Position numbers and translations under genes: made by a program. The notes beneath the pieces were generated by a model. That model was not told the DNA's origin and did no database searches. It worked only from the letters and a program-made list of their open reading frames with translations. Of a DNA stretch of 53,313 nt, positions 1 to 7,418 are shown one piece after another. Origin of the DNA: Bacteroidaceae bacterium (lineage in GTDB: Bacteria > Bacteroidota > Bacteroidia > Bacteroidales > Bacteroidaceae); assembly GCA_017536695.1 (NCBI GenBank), contig JAFXGX010000070.1:1-53313 (forward strand). Reading direction: 5' to 3'. The stretch's first letter is position 1. Every line of letters begins with the position of its first letter.

Positions 1-13
1 GTTCCCGGGGCCG

Positions 14-571
14 TTATAGTCCATACTTCGCAATCTTGTTGTATAATGTCCTGCGTGATATTCCCAGAATCTTTGCTGCGCGTGACACGTTGTTCTGTGT
101 GGCGAGCAGAACCGATGCTATCCTTTCGCGTTCGGTCTCCTGGAGAGTGCTGTTGTCAGGCTCAGGCTCCTCTTTAGCAAAATTGTTTTTCCTTATGGCT
201 CCCACAATCTTGTTTATCAGTTCCTCGTTGTTCCACGGTTTTGTGACGAAGTCGTCGGCTCCAAGCTTCATGGATTCCACGGCGAGGTTTATGTCACCGA
301 ATGCCGTTATAAGAATTACGGCAGGAGCATTCTCCCGCTCTTTCAGTATCTTGAGCCAGAACAGCCCGTCGCTGCCGTCGAGTTTGCTGTTGTCGAAGTT
401 CATGTCCAGCAGCACCGCATCGACATTGCCGCCGGCAAGTATACCCTGTATCATCTTGGGGTCGGAGATTGTTGCTACACGTTCAAAATGCGCACCGAGC
501 ACAACCTTCAGTGTCTGCAATAATGCGATGTTGTCATCTATGGCTATTATGTGATAGTCGTGTTTATTCAT
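14..571 (-). CDS. Response regulator: receiver plus Fis-type HTH, no AAA+ domain
   Basis: A 185-aa two-component response regulator, expected to be phosphorylated by a partner histidine kinase and to bind DNA. The receiver domain (about 7-128) has the acidic pair D12/D13, phospho-acceptor D56 in LLDMNF, T89 and K111 (KPW). A linker leads to a C-terminal Fis-like helix-turn-helix (about 143-185, with AAKILGISRRTLYNKI). In NtrC-type regulators a sigma-54-activating AAA+ domain lies between these parts; here it is absent, as in the RegA/PrrA/ActR architecture. The stop codon is intact, so this is a complete short form. A -7 element TAAATTTG lies at 591-598 on this strand. The kinase may lie beyond the left edge of the window. 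Direct targets cannot be inferred. Confidence 0.85.
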   Translation of the reverse strand: MNKHDYHIIAIDDNIALLQTLKVVLGAHFERVATISDPKMIQGILAGGNVDAVLLDMNFDNSKLDGSDGLFWLKILKERENAPAVILITAFGDINLAVESMKLGADDFVTKPWNNEELINKIVGAIRKNNFAKEEPEPDNSTLQETERERIASVLLATQNNVSRAAKILGISRRTLYNKIAKYGL

Positions 572-682
572 TGTTGGTTGTCATATACTGCAAATTTAAC
601 GAAATCTGCTCAATAATTGAAATATACAGGCACATATTATTCATGACAAAACAGACAATTTTCAATAATTATTGCCAATTAT

Positions 683-712
683 TTTGCTATTGGATAAAAT
701 TCATTAAATTTG
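683..712 (+). promoter_or_regulatory. Bacteroidetes-type promoter for galE
   Basis: TTTG at 683-686 is followed after 18 nt by TAAATTTG at 705-712, the -33/-7 pattern of the Bacteroidetes primary sigma factor. It would give galE a leader of roughly 140 nt that carries the dispersed repeat at 739-814. Confidence 0.65.
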
Positions 713-738
713 CGGAAATGAAATTGAAAATTCCATAT

Positions 739-814
739 TGTCATTTTGACGGCCGACGGAAGGAAAAATCCATTTACGCAATTTTTGAGATACTTCACTC
801 CGTTCAGTATGACA
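739..814. repeat. 76-bp intergenic repeat bounded by TGTCA...TGACA
   Basis: The segment begins TGTCATTTTGACGG and ends GTTCAGTATGACA, so its termini are inverted. The right half (about 787-814), read on the minus strand, closely resembles the sequence at 5698-5725 (TGTCATACTGA...GAAGTATCTC). Two copies of the half-unit in the window make this a dispersed intergenic repeat rather than part of a gene. It falls in the 5' leader of galE. Confidence 0.6.
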
Positions 815-857
815 TAGAAGAAGAGTATTTATTGATTTCTAAATAATTATAACGAAA

Positions 858-1874
858 ATGAAAATCCTTTTGACTGGTGGTGCTGGTTTCATTGGAAGCC
901 ACACTCTTATTGAGCTTACCGAGGCAGGCCATGAGGCTGTAGTAGTTGACAACCTGGACAACTCGTCTCCAATTTCCTTGAAGCGCGTTGCAAAAATCAT
1001 TGGCAAGGAGGTTCCTTTCTACAAGGTGGACATCCGCGACCGCGAAGGCTTGCAGAAGGTGTTCGATGAGCACAAGTTCGATGCATGTATCCACTTTGCA
1101 GGCCTCAAGGCTGTAGGCGAGAGCTGCGCTAAGCCACTCGAGTACTACGAGAACAACATGAACGGTACATTCGTGCTTGTTGATGTTATGCGCAAGAACG
1201 GTTGCAAGAACATGATTTTCTCTTCAAGTGCGACTGTTTATGGCGACCCTGCTATCATTCCTATCACAGAGGAGTGTCCAAAGGGCCACTGCACTAACCC
1301 TTACGGTCAGACAAAGTCTATGCTCGAGGAGGTTCTCATGGACGTACAGAAGGCCGACAATGAGTGGAACATCGTTCTCCTGCGTTACTTCAACCCAATA
1401 GGTGCACACAAGAGCGGTACTATCGGCGAGAACCCTAATGGTATTCCTAACAACCTTATGCCTTACATCACACAGACAGCTGTGGGCAAGCGTGCCGAGC
1501 TCGGTGTGTTCGGTAATGACTACGACACACACGACGGTACAGGCGTACGCGACTACATCCACGTAGTTGACCTTGCACGTGCTCACGTTGCAGCCCTCAA
1601 GGCTATCGTTGAGAACAAGGGTATCGCTATCTACAACATCGGTACAGGTCACGGTTATTCAGTGCTCGACGTTGTTAAGGCATTCGAGAAGGCTAACGGT
1701 GTTCCCGTTCCATATGCTATCAAGCCACGCCGTCCGGGTGACATCGCTACATGCTACTGTAACCCCGCAAAGGCAGAGGCTGAACTCGGCTGGAAAGCGC
1801 AGTTCGGCATTGAGGACATGTGCCGTGACAGCTGGAACTGGCAGAAGAACAATCCTAACGGTTTCGAGGAGTAA
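858..1874 (+). CDS. galE: UDP-glucose 4-epimerase
   Basis: A 338-aa short-chain dehydrogenase/reductase-type epimerase that interconverts UDP-glucose and UDP-galactose in the cytoplasm (Leloir pathway, and precursors for surface glycans). The N-terminus carries the NAD-binding glycine motif TGGAGFIGSH (residues 6-15). The catalytic Ser/Tyr region is visible as SSSATVYGD, and the YxxxK motif as YGQTK. The C-terminal sugar-nucleotide domain has RYFNPIGAH and GVRDYIHVVDLA, both characteristic of GalE. Length matches bacterial GalE. The gene stands alone, with a promoter at 683-712 and a strong terminator just after the stop. Confidence 0.95.
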   Translation: MKILLTGGAGFIGSHTLIELTEAGHEAVVVDNLDNSSPISLKRVAKIIGKEVPFYKVDIRDREGLQKVFDEHKFDACIHFAGLKAVGESCAKPLEYYENNMNGTFVLVDVMRKNGCKNMIFSSSATVYGDPAIIPITEECPKGHCTNPYGQTKSMLEEVLMDVQKADNEWNIVLLRYFNPIGAHKSGTIGENPNGIPNNLMPYITQTAVGKRAELGVFGNDYDTHDGTGVRDYIHVVDLARAHVAALKAIVENKGIAIYNIGTGHGYSVLDVVKAFEKANGVPVPYAIKPRRPGDIATCYCNPAKAEAELGWKAQFGIEDMCRDSWNWQKNNPNGFEE

Positions 1875-1892
1875 TACACTTTTTGACAACAA

Positions 1893-1931
1893 AAAAAATC
1901 AAGAGCGCATGTCGTGCGCTCTTGATTTTTA
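1893..1931 (+). terminator. Rho-independent terminator of galE
   Basis: Arms at 1897-1909 and 1915-1927 (AATCAAGAGCGCA and its exact complement) form a 13-bp stem with a 5-nt loop followed by a U-run. Confidence 0.9.
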
Positions 1932-2088
1932 TATACCTGTATCAAAGGAAAGAGACTGCCAAGATAGGGGAGTCTGGCTCAGTAGAAAATTGGTGTGGGT
2001 TCAGTATCAAGTAATGTCGATTTTACATTGTCTCAATGGGCAATGATTAGCACTAGTAATTTTTTTTTAAAACCGGCACCGTTAAATT

Positions 2089-2335
2089 CCACAACTTAAT
2101 CCTGTTCGATTTTTGGGAAAAGTGCGAGGCCTGTTTGACCGCTAGTTACACGTTTGCCTGCAAGCGGGTAACTGAGGAAGTCCCGCAGCACCCAAAAATC
2201 AAGCAGATAGATTAAGTGGCAAGACCTTTTTGACTGAAGGATATCGCTTGTGATTCCTGAACAAAGAAAAGGTCGACTGGAATTTCCGTGTGCCGGGACC
2301 TTTTGCGTACTTTTCAGTCATGAAAAGTATGTGAT
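2089..2335. ncRNA. Highly structured intergenic element, possible RNA or dispersed repeat
   Basis: This lies in the 640-bp gap between galE and the TlpA-like gene. Nested complementary segments are visible: CCACaaCTTAATC (2089-2101) with GATTAAGTGG (2210-2219); GATTTTTGGG (2107-2116) with CCCAAAAATC (2190-2199); GTGCG with CGCAGCAC inside that; then AGTTAC with GTAACT around CGTTTGC/GCAAGCG. A second part pairs GACCTTTT with AAAAGGTC and again with GACCTTTT, ending in an ACTTTTCA/TGAAAAGT hairpin near 2310-2335. The coding strand is unknown. It does not match tmRNA, RNase P RNA or SRP RNA motifs that I could recognise. A 67-aa minus-strand reading frame across it looks spurious. Confidence 0.4.
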
Positions 2336-2479
2336 AGAACGACAACAAGAAGAATAAACGACAACAGATTAAGGGTAAAGTTAGGCTCAATAAAAATGAC
2401 ACAATTTTGGTATAATAGAATTATTATTCCTTGATTCTAGTTTACATTAGTGTTCCGCAATCAACTCCAGTACCTTTAG

Positions 2480-2510
2480 CCCGTTTTCAGTTTTCACCTT
2501 TCCGTTTTCC
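2480..2510. repeat. Partial copy of the 14-bp CAGTTTTCACCTTT repeat
   Basis: About two degenerate units (CCGTTTTCAGTTTTCACC, then TTTCCGTTTTCCGTTC) lie directly downstream of the TlpA-like gene's stop codon. They resemble the larger array at 29016-29154. Confidence 0.6.
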
Positions 2511-2517
2511 GTTCACA

Positions 2518-3120
2518 TTACTCAAGCATTGCGTCAATCTTCTCCACAAGCGCCTTGAACTCTGCCTCTTCAAACTTACGTGTGAGCATCACAATCTTGC
2601 CGTCACGGTCAATTAGAATGTTACGTGTTATTCCTGCACCACGCAAAGCATAACTTGCGAATACATCGCCGTTGCTGTCCATAGCAATGGGGTAGGTTGT
2701 GCCCACCTTCTCGATGAAAGGCAAAATATCCTCTTTTGTCTCTTCGCGGTCAATACCCACAAGCACAAAATCTTTGTTATCCTTGTGGCGCTGCCAAATG
2801 TCGCTCTCAATGAAGGGCATCTCCTTGCGGCATATACCGCACCAACCGGCGGTGAACTGCAGCATCACGACCTTGCCACGCTGCTCGGAGAGAGTGAACT
2901 TTGTGCCGTCAAGCATCTCGAGCGTGAAATCAGGGGCTGCATCGCCCACCTTCACGATATAATCGTGCTCATAGACAGTAACAGAATCGGCCTTCGCCTC
3001 CGGAACACTCTCCGAAACGGCCGGTGCTGTTTCTACTACAGGCTTTGCATTGTTGCCGGTTCCATTACATGAGATACAGAATGCTCCTACAAGAAGGAGT
3101 GCAATAAAATTGTTTTTCAT
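2518..3120 (-). CDS. TlpA/ResA-like thioredoxin-fold lipoprotein
   Basis: A 200-aa membrane-anchored thiol-disulfide oxidoreductase of the TlpA/ResA/AhpC-TSA group, expected to act on the periplasmic side. The ATG at 3118-3120 is preferred over one four codons upstream because it begins a clean lipoprotein signal (MKNNFIALLLVGAFCISC, with Cys18 the probable lipidated residue). A low-complexity spacer follows, then the redoxin domain beginning near VGDAAPDFTLEMLDG. The active site is WCGIC (Cys94 and Cys97 from this start), and the cis-Pro loop region reads GTTYPIAMD. Such proteins reduce cytochrome c apoproteins or protect against oxidants; which applies here is not visible. A TATCTTCG -7 element lies at 3153-3160 on this strand. 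Confidence 0.85.
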   Translation of the reverse strand: MKNNFIALLLVGAFCISCNGTGNNAKPVVETAPAVSESVPEAKADSVTVYEHDYIVKVGDAAPDFTLEMLDGTKFTLSEQRGKVVMLQFTAGWCGICRKEMPFIESDIWQRHKDNKDFVLVGIDREETKEDILPFIEKVGTTYPIAMDSNGDVFASYALRGAGITRNILIDRDGKIVMLTRKFEEAEFKALVEKIDAMLE

Positions 3121-3319
3121 ATCATTGAACATTTAGGAATATACATATAGCGCGAAGATACAAAAATCATCATTCAGCACATAATGCGATAATGTAATAT
3201 TTGTTTTCAATAAGTGAAAATAACAAACTTAAATAATTTTTTAATCTGCAAACATAAAGAGATTATTTGTTCAATAACTACACAATAATTCGTAAATTTG
3301 CAGCATCATATTCAAGAAT

Positions 3320-4174
3320 ATGAAGAAGAAAGTAAACATAACAGAACAATCGGCACTGGTACTTGAAGGAGGCGGCATGCGCGGTATATTCACTATCGGC
3401 GTTCTTGACAATTTCATGGACCGCGGAATAAGGTTCCCTTATATAATAGGTGTAAGCGCAGGAGCATGCAATGCACTCTCTTATATGTCCAACCAACGAG
3501 GCAGGGCTAAGTTCTCCAACATAGACATGATGGAGAAGTACAATTACATAGGCTTCAGGCATCTTGTCACTCAAGGAAACATCATGGACTTTGACCTGCT
3601 TTTCCATAAACTGCCCGAGGAGATTTACCCATACGATTACGACGCCCTTGCACGTTGCCCCGAGAGGCTTGAGATAGTGACCACCAACTGCATCACAGGC
3701 GAGGCCAACTACTTCCAGGAGAAGAACGACCCTAAACGCGTGATAGATATCGTAAAGGCATCGAGCAGTCTCCCTTTCGTGTGCCCGATAGCATACGTCG
3801 ACGGCGTTCCTATGGCCGACGGCGGCGTTGCCGACTCCATTCCGGTGGAGCGCGCGATGTCGCAAGGCTTCACAAGGCCCGTCATAGTCCTCACACGCAA
3901 CAAGGGATACCGTAAACCGGCCAAGGGCACCAAAGTACCATTCTTCATGTACCGTAAATACCCCAAGCTGAAAGAGGCTATACGCAACCGTAATGCCATA
4001 TACAATAGCCAGGTGGAACTTGTGGAGAAGATGGAGGCCGAGGGTAGTGCCATTGTCATACGCCCCGAGCATCCCATTGAGGTAAGCCGCATGGAACGTG
4101 ACATAAACAAACTGCACGCCCTGTACCAGGAAGGCTATGACCTCGCAGCAAAGATTGAATTTGAAATGGAATGA
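3320..4174 (+). CDS. Patatin-like phospholipase
   Basis: A 284-aa serine acyl hydrolase of the bacterial patatin family (YjjU/RssA-like), probably acting on lipids in the cytoplasm or at the inner membrane. The oxyanion-hole motif is GGGMRG (17-22), the nucleophile elbow is GVSAG with Ser46, and the catalytic Asp is D167 in ADGG. Together these form the Ser-Asp dyad of patatins. No signal peptide is present, unlike secreted toxins of the family. The stop overlaps the ATG of the following HD-domain gene by 4 nt, so the two are translationally coupled. A TAAATTTG -7 element lies at 3293-3300. The physiological lipid substrate is unknown. Confidence 0.88.
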   Translation: MKKKVNITEQSALVLEGGGMRGIFTIGVLDNFMDRGIRFPYIIGVSAGACNALSYMSNQRGRAKFSNIDMMEKYNYIGFRHLVTQGNIMDFDLLFHKLPEEIYPYDYDALARCPERLEIVTTNCITGEANYFQEKNDPKRVIDIVKASSSLPFVCPIAYVDGVPMADGGVADSIPVERAMSQGFTRPVIVLTRNKGYRKPAKGTKVPFFMYRKYPKLKEAIRNRNAIYNSQVELVEKMEAEGSAIVIRPEHPIEVSRMERDINKLHALYQEGYDLAAKIEFEME

Positions 4175-4656
4175 CTGCTATGATTGAACAGATAAAGGAG
4201 TTTGCAAAGCAAGGCTGGGAGTTGGGGGAGTGCCATGGCATGCCACATTGGGAACGTGTGGAGCGCAACGGCCTGTTATTGGCAACAGAGGAGGTGAACA
4301 CCACCGTGGTGCGTCTGTTTGCCTATCTGCACGACAAATGGCGCATTGACAACTGGGAGGACCTTGAACATGGCAAGCGCGCAGCCGAAAACATCCTGAA
4401 GCTGCGTGGCACACTGCTTGCCCGGCTCAAGGATGAGGAGTTTGAACAGCTGCGCAAAGCATGCGAGCTGCATACAGTGTGCCACAGGACAGGCGACATC
4501 ACGATAGACACCTGCTTCGACGCCGACAGGCTCGACCTTCCGCGTGTCGGGATATTGCCACGCCCAAGCAAGATGGCTACCGAACGTGGAGCATACTATG
4601 CAGCGAATATGCACCGGTATCGCAAGGATTTCAAGGAGATTGAAACATCAATATAA
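4171..4656 (+). CDS. HD-domain protein coupled to the patatin gene
   Basis: A 161-aa protein with the features of a small HD-superfamily metal-dependent phosphohydrolase. A histidine in the HGMPHWERV segment (H26), an HD pair at H54-D55 (FAYLHD), further histidines in HTVCH (101-105) and a C-terminal Asp (DADRLDLPR, D119) supply the expected metal ligands. Substrates in this superfamily are usually nucleotides or other phosphoesters; none can be assigned here. It overlaps the patatin gene by 4 nt (ATGA), suggesting a shared pathway or at least common expression. Its end is about 24 nt from the convergent dus gene with no obvious strong terminator between them. Confidence 0.75.
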   Translation: MTAMIEQIKEFAKQGWELGECHGMPHWERVERNGLLLATEEVNTTVVRLFAYLHDKWRIDNWEDLEHGKRAAENILKLRGTLLARLKDEEFEQLRKACELHTVCHRTGDITIDTCFDADRLDLPRVGILPRPSKMATERGAYYAANMHRYRKDFKEIETSI

Positions 4657-4680
4657 GCCCAAGACGCCAACAAGCAATGG

Positions 4681-5613
4681 TTACCAATCCCCATTCAATG
4701 CATTAGCCACTGCTGACTGGTATTTCTCTGTTGTAGTGGCTTTAAGGATTGGTTTCCTCAGACGTTTGGGAAGGGTGGGGAGCAGATACTCCCAATAGGG
4801 TTTCATCTTTGTGAGGAACTGGGTGTTTCCCTGGAGTCGGGGAGTGAGCTGCCGAAGCATCTCATCATGCATTGTCCTGACAAGCCTGCACATCTCTTCT
4901 GTTGTCAGTTCACAGCCACGGCTGTACTCAATGCCAAGTGCAGGGTTGGCGAGCAGTCCACGGCCTATCATCACACCGCAAAGTTCCGGAAACAGAGTCT
5001 CAATACGTTGTATATCAGCCAATGAGCTTATATCTCCATTATATATTACAGGATGCTTGCATGCTGCAAAGAACTCGTTGAATGCATCAATGTCGGCAGC
5101 TTTTTTGTACTGTTCAATGCCCAGACGTGGGTGCATGGTTATATGGCTGAGTGGGGTATCATTGAGTATCGGCAGCAGCACACGCCACTCATCCTTGCTC
5201 TCCCATCCCAGACGCATCTTTACCGAGAATGTAAAGCCTGACCAACGCCTTGTCTCCTCCATCAGCACTGCTACCATGTCGGGGTGGGGCAGAAGCCCTG
5301 CTCCATGCTTCTTGCGCACCTGCAATGCAAAGGAACAACCCATGTTTATGTCGGCACAAGTGTAGCCTTCATTGGCTATGAGTTCCATTAGAGGGTGCAT
5401 CTCATCGGGTGTGGCGGCTATTATCTGTGGCACAAGGTTTTCAACCGAATTGTTCTTGCGTTCAATGTCGCGAATGTCCTTGCTGCGTATCTCGCCATGC
5501 TCATAGCGGAGGAATGGCGTGAAATAGCCGTCAATGCCACCGAACACTGCGCTGTGGACATTGCGCCACACGGCCTCGGTAAATCCTTGAAGAGGTGCTG
5601 AATATATTTTCAC
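4681..5613 (-). CDS. dus: tRNA-dihydrouridine synthase
   Basis: A 310-aa FMN-dependent enzyme of the Dus family that reduces uridines in the tRNA D-loop using NADPH. The TIM-barrel N-terminus MKIYSAPLQGFTEAVWRN is typical. The catalytic cysteine is C93 in INMGCSFAL; the usual proline after this Cys (NxGCP) is Ser here. The GAG segment following it, the VKMRLGW strand, the HPR motif (TMHPR) and FMN-phosphate binding by NGDI and GVMIGRGLLANP are all present. Which Dus subfamily (A, B or C) cannot be settled by eye. A promoter is predicted at 5642-5672. Confidence 0.9.
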   Translation of the reverse strand: MKIYSAPLQGFTEAVWRNVHSAVFGGIDGYFTPFLRYEHGEIRSKDIRDIERKNNSVENLVPQIIAATPDEMHPLMELIANEGYTCADINMGCSFALQVRKKHGAGLLPHPDMVAVLMEETRRWSGFTFSVKMRLGWESKDEWRVLLPILNDTPLSHITMHPRLGIEQYKKAADIDAFNEFFAACKHPVIYNGDISSLADIQRIETLFPELCGVMIGRGLLANPALGIEYSRGCELTTEEMCRLVRTMHDEMLRQLTPRLQGNTQFLTKMKPYWEYLLPTLPKRLRKPILKATTTEKYQSAVANALNGDW

Positions 5614-5641
5614 TGGTTTGCTGTCACTTATGATACCTGTG

Positions 5642-5672
5642 CGAATTTAGGGAAAGTTTTTCCAATACACAA
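5642..5672 (-). promoter_or_regulatory. Promoter for dus
   Basis: On the minus strand, TTG (complement of 5670-5672) is followed after 20 nt by TAAATTCG (complement of 5642-5649), a Bacteroidetes -33/-7 pair. Confidence 0.6.
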
Positions 5673-5697
5673 GCATTACTGACCATTAGAGCGCACC

Positions 5698-5725
5698 TGT
5701 CATACTGAGCTTAGCGAAGTATCTC
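5698..5725 (+). repeat. Second copy of the TGTCATACTGA half-repeat
   Basis: A 28-bp stretch (TGTCATACTGAGC...GAAGTATCTC) nearly matching the reverse complement of 787-814. It lies upstream of dus in a non-coding gap. Confidence 0.6.
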
Positions 5726-5766
5726 ATAAACAACAAAGCGGAATTCCTTACCAAATGTAAGAAAGA

Positions 5767-5885
5767 GCACAAATTCAAGAGTCATATTAAACATAAGACA
5801 TAGAATTATGTTCCATGCGTGCAAATTCTTAAAATCTCATCAATAGCACGAAGAGAGTGCAAATATCAAAGTTATATTAAACATA
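5767..5885 (+). repeat. Imperfect direct repeats in an AT-rich gap
   Basis: Two related segments of about 29 bp occur at 5767-5795 and 5857-5885, sharing CAAAT, TC and TATTAAACATA. A partial third GTGCAAATTCTTAAA lies at 5819. A 64-codon frame with a GTG start (5819-6013) overlaps them, has no recognisable domain and is not called as a gene. The whole gap 5614-6137 otherwise holds only promoters and the repeat at 5698. Confidence 0.45.
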
Positions 5886-6059
5886 ATATTTATTATCATG
5901 CTAATGGTTCAGTAATTACGGTAGGGGCCTTTAACCATATATTAAACAATGAAAAAGGAGAGATAATAATTATCAGAAATAATGGATATTTAATTAAAAA
6001 GCCGATAGAATGATTATGTAAAGATTCGGTTATCGTTTTGCATTTATTATAGGAATCTG

Positions 6060-6089
6060 TTGAGGATTCGTTGATTTTAAGTAAATTTG
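6060..6089 (+). promoter_or_regulatory. Promoter for the aminotransferase gene
   Basis: TTG at 6060-6062 and TAAATTTG at 6082-6089 are separated by 19 nt. The -7 element overlaps the first codons of the longest reading frame, which argues for the downstream ATG at 6138. Confidence 0.6.
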
Positions 6090-6137
6090 CATCCGTTTTT
6101 AAAATTGAATCCAAATACACTATTATATATTAAGAAT

Positions 6138-7337
6138 ATGCCTGAATTATCAGAAAGAGCTATACTAATGCCATCCTCGCCAATCCGCAAGTTGGCACCT
6201 TTTGCAAATGCGGCAAAGGAACGTGGCATAAAGGTCTATCATCTAAACATCGGACAGCCTGACCTGAACTCTCCCGAGGTTGCCCTTGAAGCCATAAAGA
6301 AGTTCGACCAGAAGATTCTTGAATATAGTCCAAGTGATGGCTTTCTCTCTTTGCGTGAGAAACTTGTCGGCTACTACGACCAGTATCAGATTAAACTCAA
6401 GCCCGATGACATTATCGTAACCTCGGGCGGCTCGGAGGCTGTGCTTTTCGCATTCCTCACTTGCCTTAACCCCGGCGATGAGATTATCGTTCCGGAACCG
6501 GCATATGCCAACTACATGGCATTTGCGATATCTGCCGGAGCTGTTATCCGCCCGATACGTTCTACAATTGACGAGTCGTTTGCATTGCCACCGATGGAGC
6601 GTTTCGAGGAGCTCATTAACGAGCGTACACGAGGCATACTCATATGCAACCCGAACAACCCTACAGGTTACCTTTATACCCGCAACGAAATGAACCGTAT
6701 ACGAGACCTTGTAAAGAAACACAACCTCTATCTCTTCTCGGATGAGGTTTATCGTGAGTTCATATACACCGGTTCTCCTTACATATCGGCTTGCCATCTC
6801 GAAGGCATCGAAGATAATGTGGTGTTGATTGATTCTGTATCAAAGCGTTACTCGGAATGCGGCATCAGAATCGGTGCGCTTATAACCAAGAACAAGGCTG
6901 TGCGCCAGGCTGTTATGAAGTTTTGCCAGGCACGTCTGAGCCCACCACTCCTTGGCCAGGTTGTTGCCGAGGCATCAATAGAGGCTCCACGTTCATATGC
7001 AATAAACACATACGAGCAGTACATCGAGCGCCGCAACTGCCTTGTGGATGAATTGAACAAGTTGCCGGGGGTCTACTCCCCTATTCCAATGGGCGCCTTC
7101 TACACCGTTGCACGCTTGCCAATCGATGACAGTGACAGGTTCTGCGAATGGTGTCTTACCGACTTTGAATATGAAGGCGAAACCATAATGATGGCGCCTG
7201 CGTCGGGATTCTACAGCGAGGAGGGTTATGGCAAGAACGAGGTACGTATTGCCTACGCCATTGACAAGCAGGACTTAAAGCGTGCGATATTCCTTCTTGG
7301 CAAAGCGCTTGAACAGTATCCCGGACGTGTTGACTGA
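6138..7337 (+). CDS. PLP-dependent aminotransferase, class I/II
   Basis: A 399-aa fold-type I aminotransferase, probably using aspartate or another amino acid with 2-oxoglutarate. From the ATG at 6138 (MPELSERAIL), visible landmarks are NIGQPDLNSP near 37-46, the PLP-phosphate region TSGGSEA, NPNNPTG (171-177), SDEVYREF (201-208), Schiff-base Lys236 in SVSKRYS, and the conserved arginine of GIRIGALIT. The frame extends upstream to 6087, but that start is a TTG inside the promoter, so the ATG is preferred. The end is closed by a terminator shared with the convergent TPR gene. Substrate specificity cannot be read from sequence. Confidence 0.88.
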   Translation: MPELSERAILMPSSPIRKLAPFANAAKERGIKVYHLNIGQPDLNSPEVALEAIKKFDQKILEYSPSDGFLSLREKLVGYYDQYQIKLKPDDIIVTSGGSEAVLFAFLTCLNPGDEIIVPEPAYANYMAFAISAGAVIRPIRSTIDESFALPPMERFEELINERTRGILICNPNNPTGYLYTRNEMNRIRDLVKKHNLYLFSDEVYREFIYTGSPYISACHLEGIEDNVVLIDSVSKRYSECGIRIGALITKNKAVRQAVMKFCQARLSPPLLGQVVAEASIEAPRSYAINTYEQYIERRNCLVDELNKLPGVYSPIPMGAFYTVARLPIDDSDRFCEWCLTDFEYEGETIMMAPASGFYSEEGYGKNEVRIAYAIDKQDLKRAIFLLGKALEQYPGRVD

Positions 7338-7363
7338 TTATTAATCAATTGATTGATACACAA

Positions 7364-7400
7364 ACAAAAAATCCACAGCCTTTCAGCTGTGGATTTTTTG
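7364..7400. terminator. Bidirectional terminator
   Basis: AAAAAATCCACAGC and its complement GCTGTGGATTTTTT form a long stem with a 6-nt loop. A-run and T-run on the two sides let it serve both the aminotransferase (plus) and TPR gene (minus). Confidence 0.9.
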
Positions 7401-7418
7401 TTGTCAATAGTCAAGGAA

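Noticed and set aside
2107-2199. RNase P or SRP RNA
   Set aside because: GAGGAAGTCC resembles part of RNase P motif CR-I but other conserved regions are missing, and there is no SRP GGAA tetraloop.
2199-2402. 67-aa minus-strand frame in the galE-TlpA gap
   Set aside because: Covers the structured element; no domain or ribosome-binding context.
3278-4117. 279-aa minus-strand open frame
   Set aside because: Opposite the patatin gene, which has full catalytic motifs.
5819-6013. 64-codon frame with GTG start
   Set aside because: AT-rich, overlaps the direct repeats and lacks recognisable features.
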